From assembly GCF_000518745.1 (NCBI RefSeq), contig NZ_KI912487.1, forward strand, positions 289,582 through 353,581: a stretch of 64,000 bases of DNA, given 5' to 3'. Each line of letters opens with the position of its first letter. Positions within the stretch are counted from its first letter, which is position 1. Position numbers and translations under genes: made by a program. Below, one piece after another: positions 51,287-59,997 of the stretch. The notes beneath the pieces were generated by a model, which was given only the letters and a program-made list of their open reading frames with translations, had not been told where the DNA came from and made no database searches. The DNA comes from Phaseolibacter flectens ATCC 12775 (GTDB lineage Bacteria > Pseudomonadota > Gammaproteobacteria > Enterobacterales > Enterobacteriaceae).

Positions 51287-52336
51287 TCACCGGCGTTGTA
51301 CTTTTGTATAACGATCAGGCATCGCAGTTCGAAATGTGTCGATTGGATCAGTAGAGAGTTGTTTTTTTAGTGACTGACCGAAATTAAAGGAGAGTGATAG
51401 CCCTAAGGTATTCTGACTGGCACCATTATTTATTTGCTGATGAGAAACAGAAAAGGTAATCAGAGGGATTGGGTGATAGGTTAAAGCCAATTGAACAGAA
51501 CGAGAGGCAGACTCCCACGTTTCTGACATAAGACCCGTATCCGATTTTTCGAGAAAGGCCTGCCATTTTAACTTCAATCCAAGCTGACGGTAAAAAGGGA
51601 GAAAACCTTCAGTGCTAATATCATAACCGCGATTAATCTGGTCCCCCAGATTGCCTTGATTACTTATTGAATCAATGGGGTTGTAATAATTAGCTGACAG
51701 CTTGAGATAATCACTCCATAATTCACTGCCGAATGTGGCTTGATTTGCGTCAACCTGAAACAGGTGATCAACGAAGGTATTGAATCCGAATAACCATTGA
51801 TTAACCTGCCAACGCTGCCCAATGCCAATACTGGCTTTGGTATTCGGCAAGGATTGTTGTAAATCCACTTCGCTAAACAGAAGATGATCTGCCTCGTTGC
51901 TAAGGGAACTGAATACTCCACCCTGACTTCCAGCAAGCTTGGTCTCTAGATCGGGTTTAATCATCAGATCGACTCTGCCGAAATGCGATAACAAGGCAGT
52001 CCCTTGTCCCGTCACACGGCTAGCGATTAGGTGACTAAATCGATCGAACATCCAGAACTTTGCGGATCCCCCTTCCCCCCTTGACGGGGCTTGTTGCATA
52101 ACCGTCTGACCTGCGCTACTCATCAACTCAGCGAGTTTTCGCTCTCGTTCACCCTGTTGTTCAAAGGCAAAATGGCTGGCCAGATCAGGCAGGATTTTTT
52201 TCTTGTTCAAGATTGAAATGCTTTCCCCTTTCGTTGTCAAATCAAGGCAGCCGGTCAATTCAGCCCGAGCTGAAAGACTGGTGAATAACAACAAAAAAAA
52301 CGGGAATTGAACAAGATCAAAAGAATAAAATTTAAT
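51287..52336 (-). CDS. Inverse-autotransporter beta-domain protein (YchO/invasin-like), AUU start
   Basis: An outer-membrane beta-barrel protein of the intimin/invasin (inverse autotransporter) family. LMIKPDLETKLAGSQGG, IGIGQRWQVNQWLFGFNTF and GSELWSDYLKLSANYY are hallmark blocks of the barrel, near residues 115-210. No Ig-like passenger follows, so it resembles short YchO types. The largest frame with a usual start (TTG 52294) cuts the signal peptide. Upstream, ATT at 52336-52334 with GAGG 6 bases before it gives (M)KFYSFDLVQFPFFLLLFTS, a full signal peptide ending ARA; a stop lies just above. So AUU is the best start (349 residues), or an ATG has mutated. chaA, next to ychO in E. coli, is divergent here. 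Confidence 0.82.
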   Translation of the reverse strand: MKFYSFDLVQFPFFLLLFTSLSARAELTGCLDLTTKGESISILNKKKILPDLASHFAFEQQGERERKLAELMSSAGQTVMQQAPSRGEGGSAKFWMFDRFSHLIASRVTGQGTALLSHFGRVDLMIKPDLETKLAGSQGGVFSSLSNEADHLLFSEVDLQQSLPNTKASIGIGQRWQVNQWLFGFNTFVDHLFQVDANQATFGSELWSDYLKLSANYYNPIDSISNQGNLGDQINRGYDISTEGFLPFYRQLGLKLKWQAFLEKSDTGLMSETWESASRSVQLALTYHPIPLITFSVSHQQINNGASQNTLGLSLSFNFGQSLKKQLSTDPIDTFRTAMPDRYTKVQRR

Positions 52337-52764
52337 GACTTACCTCATTTTTAAACAGGATAATCCGACTAGATTGCGTGAGGCTATATCTTAGTCTTAA
52401 ATTTAGATAAAACTCAAGCATATATAAAAAATCAGATTTATCATCAGATAGTTAGCGTCTTAAGATAATTGCTACTTACACTATGTCATTAAATTTACTC
52501 ATAATGTGGAAAATGAATCATTGTAATCATCGCTTACTGTCATTTTAGTGGTGAATCCGTGGATTAAAATTGGTCAAAATATTTTATTTATAGATATAAT
52601 TCATTTAGTTATAATCATTTAAACTAAAAATCCCATTGAATATCTTTGTCTCTAACTCCATGCAATAAATTCTCCATTTTGTATTTTTGTTTGCTATAGT
52701 TAAGCGTAGGTGAAACACCGAGAAACCCTGTTTCTTTTATTGTCTAAAATGATAAGGATTATAA
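52337..52764. other. AT-rich divergent region ychO-like/chaA
   Basis: About 430 AT-rich bases between divergent genes, probably carrying both promoters. AAGGA at 52752 is the chaA ribosome-binding site. No gene seen. Confidence 0.45.
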
Positions 52765-53859
52765 ATGCTTGGAACTGAAAAAACCCGTCATAACGAGTGG
52801 TCTTTATTATTACCTCTACTCGCGTTGTGTGCCTTATTTATGGTGAGCCCGCAGAGCAATTTATTGACGACCTCAGCCATTAATTTGCTGTCTATTATTG
52901 CCATTCTTGCCAGTGCTTTCAGTGTAGTAAGACATGCAGATGTGCTGGCGCATCGGTTGGGCGAGCCTTACGGTTCATTAGTCCTGACCTTATCGGTTGT
53001 TATTCTTGAAGTGAGTCTGATTTCGGCTCTCATGGCCACAGGCAATGCTGATTCAGGGTTGATGCGCGACACCCTCTACTCCATCATTATGATCGTCTGT
53101 GGAGGCTTGGTTGGCTTTGCATTATTACTGGGAGGTAAAAAATTTGCGACCCAATATGTCAATCTGGTCGGCGTTAAACAGTATCTGATTGCCATTTTTC
53201 CTCTGGCGATATTGGTATTGGTATTCCCGAATACCCTGCCTGGTGGCGATTTAACCCCGTCTCAAGCCCTGCTGATTGCCGCCTTATCAGCGATAATGTA
53301 CGGCGTTTTTTTATTGATTCAAACAAAAACACACCAGAATCTTTTTGTGTATGCGCATGAAGATAAGGGCGATGAAGAGGATGAAACAGGACATGGTAAA
53401 CCCTCGTTGCACAGCAGCAAATGGCACTCATTATGGTTAGTGATCCACCTACTTTCAGTGATTGCCGTGACTAAACTCAATGCACCGCATTTAGAACATT
53501 TACTCGATATGATCCAAGCTCCGAAACAATTCACCGGTTTCCTTATCGCATTACTGATCCTCTCACCAGAAGGACTAGGCGCAATCAAAGCCGTTTTACA
53601 AAATCAAGTACAACGTGCCATGAACCTCTTTTTTGGATCCGTACTGGCAACCCTCTCATTAACCGTACCTGTTGTCACCCTTATTGCACATGTAACACAT
53701 CAACCACTCATCTACGGTTTGGACTCTCCTCAAGCACTGGTAATGTGCGCGCTGCTATTATTATGCCAGCTTTCATTCTCTACAGGACGAACCAATGTAT
53801 TAAATGGTGCCGCCCATCTCAGTTTGTTTGTCGGTTACTTAATTACAATCATGATTTAG
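52765..53859 (+). CDS. chaA: Sodium-potassium-calcium/proton antiporter ChaA
   Basis: A 364-residue inner-membrane antiporter of the CaCA family (E. coli 366). Two homologous halves carry the ion-binding blocks: SVVILEVSLISALMA near residue 79-92 and ILSPEGLGAIKAVL near 267-280. Between them is an acidic cytoplasmic loop (HEDKGDEEDETGHG). It expels Na+, K+ or Ca2+ at alkaline pH. In E. coli chaB and chaC follow; here no gene follows for nearly 2 kb. Confidence 0.96.
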   Translation: MLGTEKTRHNEWSLLLPLLALCALFMVSPQSNLLTTSAINLLSIIAILASAFSVVRHADVLAHRLGEPYGSLVLTLSVVILEVSLISALMATGNADSGLMRDTLYSIIMIVCGGLVGFALLLGGKKFATQYVNLVGVKQYLIAIFPLAILVLVFPNTLPGGDLTPSQALLIAALSAIMYGVFLLIQTKTHQNLFVYAHEDKGDEEDETGHGKPSLHSSKWHSLWLVIHLLSVIAVTKLNAPHLEHLLDMIQAPKQFTGFLIALLILSPEGLGAIKAVLQNQVQRAMNLFFGSVLATLSLTVPVVTLIAHVTHQPLIYGLDSPQALVMCALLLLCQLSFSTGRTNVLNGAAHLSLFVGYLITIMI

Positions 53860-54082
53860 GGGTGTCGCAGCGTTAATTGAGCAAGTGTCACTGCCTATTT
53901 CTACGCCACATTAATGCCCATTGACGACAAGATTGCCGTTCGATACGTCATGGATACGGTTTCAGCCTTAACGGGCCACAGCCTTCATGTCTCAGCGCGC
54001 AAGGCAATCTTGTTAAGATCGGCCATGGTCTTATCTGGGTGCATGCCCCCAGTACGGTATGTCACGATGACAGTAGGAGGGC

Positions 54083-54115
54083 AACAGAGGGAAACAGAGG
54101 GAAACAGAGGGAAAC
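54083..54115 (+). repeat. 10-bp tandem repeat AACAGAGGGA
   Basis: Three perfect head-to-tail copies of the 10-bp unit plus three bases of a fourth. No function is apparent. Confidence 0.9.
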
Positions 54116-54268
54116 CCGCTGTCATTCACAAGCGTGCTCAACTCTGGGCAGACTCATGCAGCACGACGTCAGGGTAGTCTTCCTGTTCAGGGTCAAAACG
54201 CGATCATGAGGCATCGTCGTTATTCGGTACTGGGCAATAAAAGTCAGCGCCAGACACGCCCCCATGAT

Positions 54269-54340
54269 CTAAAAAATAAAAGTATCAAACCAAAATCCAA
54301 TCAGAAAATACAGTAGCAGCAACATTCCCGGAGTATTCAT
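54269..54340 (-). CDS. Candidate 23-residue membrane microprotein
   Basis: ATG at 54340 with AAGGGA exactly 6 bases upstream opens a 23-codon frame, starting MNTPGMLLLLYFLIGFWFD and ending in two aromatic/aliphatic pairs. It would form a single membrane segment over nearly its whole length. I know no named family with this sequence. Support is only the good ribosome-binding site and the hydrophobic pattern, in a region otherwise without genes. Confidence 0.35.
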   Translation of the reverse strand: MNTPGMLLLLYFLIGFWFDTFIF

Positions 54341-55714
54341 TATTGATCCCTTTATCACCAAGTCGTGACAGGGTGCAGGCTTAACAGCGCACTCACGAAA
54401 GATTCGAGGTTGATTGCCCGACTGTCTCTGTGCAGTATGAAAGCGCAATCTGGCCACTTCCCCCATAAGATATTTAATTCACATCTAAAAACCTCTCAAT
54501 TAATGACAGAAAGTTCATAATTTAGACCTTTTTTCTGTAAATCGGGGGCAAAATCAAACAGAGAAGAGTCATCAATTAAAATTAATTTGCTGAGAACAGG
54601 ATGCACATACCATACTCGCTTTGAATCAGGTGTTCATCTGATCCAGCCCCTGACGTGATCGACGGTTTCTCCTCTTTTTACACGCCTTTTGTTCTTTTTA
54701 TCCTCCTGCTTTTCATCATGATTCAGCGCATTATTAGCAACTTCAATGCCATACCGAGGGGTAAATTTTAGCATGAGCGAAGAGGATTACCGACAATGTC
54801 TTCGCCAAAACAAACGACTTCACCACACGACTAATATCAAAATCTAACTTGGATAAGGAAACATATTGTATTCGAACATTTAGAAAATAATGCGTAATTT
54901 AGCAATAATTGGAAAGGGTTTTACGTTACAGGGAGTCGTTATAAATCTTAAAAAAGGAAATAATAGTCTAAAAAATTGGCTAATCAAGATAAATGCGAGT
55001 AAATAACAGGATCCACTATCAAGATAATAGAAAGCGAGATATCACTCACTACAAACAGCAAGCAGTGAGACTTGTATGATAATGAAATACCTCATGTCTA
55101 TCCCCATTCTGAAAATAATAATCACGTGTTATAACCCTTAACTAATTATTAATCTCAGAAAAAATACTGTTTATAAGTGTCAATAACTCATTATCTCATA
55201 CGATTCTTATTAAATTGAAATAAGATTAAGCGTGGAAATACATAATCAAGTGAAGGCAGGAAAGTATTCTATAACATTATTTATCTACTAAATAATCATA
55301 TTACCACAACACTTAAGCATGGTTGGAATCAATAAAAAACCAGAAAAAACAAAACAAAAACCCTATGTATATGATTATACATAACTTTTACTGGAAGTTA
55401 AAATTACAAGCCATTAAATGTTGTCAGATTTTAAAGAAACTGATTGAATGCTAATTCAATTAAAAACTTGATATATTAAATTATGTATATTAAATTCTGC
55501 GCAAGACTGAAAAACACCTTTCAGTTATTAAATGAATTAGGCAATTTAACGTTATTTAAATTCCGTTATAGAACTGGATGCGATATCCTCGTTTACACAA
55601 TGTGCTTTATTTATTCTAATGAAACCTATAACAACACTATAACACTCCATTTAGTCGATGTTTATCCCAGTTGTTATCAATAACAATCCATAGTATTTTA
55701 AGGTAAGTATTTTT

Positions 55715-58486
55715 ATGAAAGTTGATTTTTTTTACAAACTTAATCCCATTGCTGCCACACTATTATTGATCGCCCCCGCGATAACTTCAGCGGAAGTCAC
55801 CATGACCAATGGCTATGTTGATATTGTTAATGGCACGCCAGTTATTAATATCAATCCACCAAATATCAATGGCATCTCACATAACATCTACAAAAAAATG
55901 GATATTGATGCTAAAGGTGCTGTTTTTAACAACAGTAACGCGGTTAAACCGACACTGAGTGATTCCAAACTTGTCGGTAAACTGGCAGCAAACCGCTATC
56001 TGCCTTATGCGAGCGCCAAAATTATTCTCAATGAAATCCAATCAAATCAAGCTACTCAATTGAATGGTCCACTTGAAGTGTTTGGTGATAAAGCACGAGT
56101 TATTATTTCCAATCCTTCAGGGATCACCTGTTCGAGCTGCTCATTTATCGGGAATAACCAAGATATTACCCTCACCACAGGCTCCCCATTACTGCACATC
56201 TATGATTTGAATGGCTATGACGTTAAAAAAGGCAGTATTGTTATCAAGGGTAACCTAACCAGTAATTCACCTACCGCCATCATTTCAAGTATGGCTCAGA
56301 TCCAAGGTGATATTCAAGTCAACGGAGCCGAAGGATTAACCGTGCTTACTGGTATTAATACCGTTGCATTAGATAATAAAACTTATCAAGCCAATACTGC
56401 GGATAAATCCCTGCAACAAAACACATACAGTATTGATATTCCAGCCTTTGGTAGTATGTACGCGGATAAGATTACCTTGATAAGTACCACAAATGGATTG
56501 GGTATTCGTAACCATGGCACACTGACTGCTGGCAGTGGAGGCTTAACGCTAAACTCTTCAGGTATCACCAGCAACACTACCGGAACAATACAATCACAAG
56601 GTGATATTAGTTTCACAAGCGGTGGCATACTTTATAATAATAATGGGGGGCTCATTAACAGTGATGGCAATATTTCTCTTGCTATCAAGCAAGGTGATCT
56701 GAGCAATGGGCAGGGAAGCAGTATTAATGCTGAAAAAAATATCGTCATCAAAACAGCAGGCAACCTAGATAATAACCATGCTCAAATCAATGCTAAAGGT
56801 GATTTGACGATTGATATAGGAAAGAGCACACTCACTAACCTCAGTGATAAAAATAAAGAAGGAATTTTTGGACAAAACATTAATATTAACAATGGATTAT
56901 TGGTCAACAAAGGCCACATTAAAGGTGGGTCTATCAGCATCATGGGCGATGATATTAAGCAAAAAAATGGGAATATGGATGCCACGGATGATATTACGAT
57001 TAAATTAAAAAAAAATTTAGTCAATCATAGTGGTCGAATTCGTTCTGAGAAGGGTGCGATTTATATAGAAGGCAACCGAATATTAAATCGATTTTCCTCT
57101 AGCCTTGATACCGACAGTGCTGATTCATTAGGTATCATTGCTGGCGATGGTGGTTTGACGATTAACAGTCAGATGCTTAGCAACCAATCTCAAATTTATT
57201 CAGCGGGTGATATAACGGTCAATTCAACAGGGCATATCTATAACTATGTTAATTATACTGAGCGTGATATTGATAATCAAGATTTAACCGTGGTTGGTGG
57301 TGGTAGTCTTATCGCTAAAGGCAATATCAATTTAAAAACTCCTCATATTGAGACTCAATCTGCTGTCATATCCTCAGGGAAATCGATTGATATTGATCAA
57401 TATGGAAAAGGCGATAATTATTTTAATAATGAATATGGTAAAATTAAAGCCGATCAAGATATTAACTTAGATGCCTTTAGCTTAAGAAATGCCAATGGCA
57501 TGATTTCAGCCGGTAATGATTTATCACTTTCCAGCCTGAATACAATTTATAATAATTCTGGCTATATTAATGCCGATGCCGGCCTTATCACATTATTTGC
57601 AAACTCATTAGCCAATGACACGGGTCTCATTACAGCCAAAGACATGCAGTTTGAAACCACAAATAACATCGACAATAGCAAAGGTTTCATCAAAGCTAAA
57701 AATGACATTACTCTGCAGGTACATGGTGTACTGAACAACAATTACAGTCAAAACTTTGGCAGTGATACTGGCGGATACCTTAAGTTGAAAGGACAAAATG
57801 GGGGAATTGTCGCTGGCAACAACCTGATGATTAGTACAAATAAGTTAAACAATTACAGCTCTCGTATTGATGCAACCAGCGGTAACCTCGATATTGATAT
57901 TACTGGTGATGTGGATAATCGTTATTCTCTTCTAAATTCAGGAGGGAATATGACATTAAATGCGGAGTCAATGAATAACAGCGAGGGCACCATCCACTCT
58001 ATTGGCGATATGGTCAGTCGGTTTAAGGCATACAATAATACCAGTTCAACCACCAATATTGATCAAATGAAAAAAGGGGCTGGAACGAGTCGAATGGATT
58101 CAGAGGGTAATTTACGTTTAGACATCTCTGGCCAATTTCAGAACAACAGTGCAATTACAGCTTATAATAATTTGGATTTAAGGGTAAATAATAGTGCAAG
58201 TAATGTCGGTTATATTGCGAGTAATGCAGGCAATGTATCACTCGATATACACAGTGGTTTTACGAATAGAGGTAATATCTCAGCAGCTAAAATGCTCAAA
58301 ATGAATCTTTTACCCATTTCGACTATCGATAACTACGGTACCCTCAGCGCGTTGACTAGTATTGATATCAAGGCTAACGCTCTTATTAACCGTAATGGTG
58401 CAGTCATTTCTGCCAAAAAATCGATAGCGATGCATAATACAGAAATCACCTCTGAGTCCGGATCAACGATCATTTATCCTCAATAA
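55715..58486 (+). CDS. Two-partner-secretion exoprotein TpsA, FHA-like (copy 1)
   Basis: A 923-residue secreted adhesin-type protein. Signal peptide 1-26 (cleavage ITSA-E), then the TPS (haemagg_act) domain from about 30 to 270 with NGISHNIY, LNEIQSNQATQLNGPLEVFG and the ISNPSGITCSSCSF block (Cys139, Cys142). The rest is a repetitive beta-helix of about 20-residue repeats (patterns such as GDITVNSTGHIYN and GNLDIDITG). It ends NGAVISAKKSIAMHN...IIYPQ, with no C-terminal toxin or immunity gene. It needs a TpsB outer-membrane transporter, and none is in the window. It is closely related to copy 2. AT-rich; SlyA/H-NS control is likely (inference). Confidence 0.9.
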   Translation: MKVDFFYKLNPIAATLLLIAPAITSAEVTMTNGYVDIVNGTPVININPPNINGISHNIYKKMDIDAKGAVFNNSNAVKPTLSDSKLVGKLAANRYLPYASAKIILNEIQSNQATQLNGPLEVFGDKARVIISNPSGITCSSCSFIGNNQDITLTTGSPLLHIYDLNGYDVKKGSIVIKGNLTSNSPTAIISSMAQIQGDIQVNGAEGLTVLTGINTVALDNKTYQANTADKSLQQNTYSIDIPAFGSMYADKITLISTTNGLGIRNHGTLTAGSGGLTLNSSGITSNTTGTIQSQGDISFTSGGILYNNNGGLINSDGNISLAIKQGDLSNGQGSSINAEKNIVIKTAGNLDNNHAQINAKGDLTIDIGKSTLTNLSDKNKEGIFGQNININNGLLVNKGHIKGGSISIMGDDIKQKNGNMDATDDITIKLKKNLVNHSGRIRSEKGAIYIEGNRILNRFSSSLDTDSADSLGIIAGDGGLTINSQMLSNQSQIYSAGDITVNSTGHIYNYVNYTERDIDNQDLTVVGGGSLIAKGNINLKTPHIETQSAVISSGKSIDIDQYGKGDNYFNNEYGKIKADQDINLDAFSLRNANGMISAGNDLSLSSLNTIYNNSGYINADAGLITLFANSLANDTGLITAKDMQFETTNNIDNSKGFIKAKNDITLQVHGVLNNNYSQNFGSDTGGYLKLKGQNGGIVAGNNLMISTNKLNNYSSRIDATSGNLDIDITGDVDNRYSLLNSGGNMTLNAESMNNSEGTIHSIGDMVSRFKAYNNTSSTTNIDQMKKGAGTSRMDSEGNLRLDISGQFQNNSAITAYNNLDLRVNNSASNVGYIASNAGNVSLDIHSGFTNRGNISAAKMLKMNLLPISTIDNYGTLSALTSIDIKANALINRNGAVISAKKSIAMHNTEITSESGSTIIYPQ

Positions 58487-58550
58487 ACCACGCCACCACA
58501 TAAATAAAGGTAGGCAATTTCCCAACTCACACTAAGAGAATGACAGGATC

Positions 58551-58576
58551 AGGCCATACAACATTGTGTATGGCCT
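58551..58576 (+). terminator. Hairpin after tpsA1
   Basis: A perfect 10-bp stem (58551-58560 with 58567-58576) with a 6-base loop, 65 bases after the tpsA1 stop. No T-run; a probable transcript end. Confidence 0.5.
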
Positions 58577-59997
58577 ACACTGACTGTGTGCTCAATCGCA
58601 TTCTCAGCCCATCCTCTCTTTCAAGTAAAAAACAGGTTTCATCGCGGTTCAGCAAACCATGGCAACGTTTTTAATGTCCAAAATCATTAATTACCTGATT
58701 AACATACGACAAACCAGCTTCAATCTTGGTAGTGAATAGACTCAATCCCCCCTTAGTTAACACGAAAACAATTAAGATCAGACTTCGTTAGGTTATAATA
58801 TACGACTAATAAAAAGAAGTTTTGTCGATAAAATAATGCACACACTGTACAGCAATGATTTTAATCACGAAGATTTATAGCATTTAGTATTAATTTTTAA
58901 TCAATTAAATCATCTTTGTAAGTAGAGAACAAGAAAAGACATTCGAATTAGAAAGGAAGATATCAAATAGGTAATTATATCAATAAAAAACAAACGAAAC
59001 GACGCAAATAACTTGAATAGACCCAAACGAATTTCAATGATGTAATATCGACAAATGTGGCTAAACATTATGAATATCAACTAAATGGCATTCTAGTTCA
59101 TGATACTTAAAATAGTAGCATCTTTATATTTTAATTTAAGAAAACCGCACAATATTATGACACTGAAAATTAATAACCAGTTAACAAAGCAGACTATTAG
59201 TCTTACTATCATTTAGCACAGCCACATGACTGACCTAGTGGAGATGATTTAATAAAAATAATTTTTAATTATATTACAATGGATTAAATTAAAAAACAAC
59301 AGATTATAACGATATAAAAAACAAATAAAGGATAAAGGCAATTTCCAACATGCGGATTTTAAGTCTCGTTTACTCAACCATTACATGGGATTAATATACA
59401 ATTTTTATTTAAGTCTCAAGAACTTTTTAAAACATCGCATTTCTTTTATTATTTATCATTGAAATATAATATTTTCATATACTTATTATTTATTGATGAT
59501 GGAAATAAAAAAATAAAAAAATAATGCCCTGTATTTATAGGAAACTATAAGCGACAAAGACCCATAAATTAGCCTTAAATTATTTTTAATTAATCCAGTT
59601 ATAAATCAAGCCTTCCTATTAAAGTAGAGTCAAGGTCTTTCTTTCCATGTTAAGGATGAAAAAAGAAAAAAACCAATAGAAACAATAGTTAGATCATAAA
59701 TCAGCAGAATTCAAGAAACAAGCACACCAGATATGAAAAACCACATTTGAGTAAAAAAAAGGAAATTGTGATTACTCCTTAGCCCTTAAATGATTTCAAA
59801 AAATAACAGATTCTAAATTTTTTGAATATTTTATAAATAAACTCTTATACATAAATCACAATCATTTATATTGACAGCGTCAATGCGTTGTTTTTTAATC
59901 CCACACTTTTCCATTTTAGTTCGCCAAATTTTAATATCCATATCAAGATGGAATAGTCATAGTCTTTGATTGTTACTTTAACTATAGGAAATTAAAT
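58577..59997. other. AT-rich spacer between the two tpsA genes
   Basis: About 1.4 kb of very AT-rich DNA with many short A or T runs and no gene signals on either strand. The region directly before 59998 holds the tpsA2 ribosome-binding site (TAGGAAA). Such DNA is a typical H-NS target. Confidence 0.5.

Larger units (their letters stand above)
53860..55714. other. Gene-poor AT-rich stretch between chaA and tpsA1
   Basis: About 1.85 kb. Up to about 54450 the base composition is mixed and looks like decayed coding DNA; a 10-bp tandem repeat and a possible 23-residue microprotein lie there. From 54500 on it becomes very AT-rich with no gene signals. The open frame at 55483-55683 has no ribosome-binding site and no family. 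The promoter of tpsA1 should be in the last 200 bases. Confidence 0.5.

Noticed and set aside
53914..54177. 87-codon open frame after chaA
   Set aside because: Crosses the 10-bp tandem repeat, has no family and no good ribosome-binding site.
55483..55683. 66-codon open frame just before tpsA1
   Set aside because: No ribosome-binding site and composition that follows the AT-rich spacer; it is more likely leader or promoter DNA.
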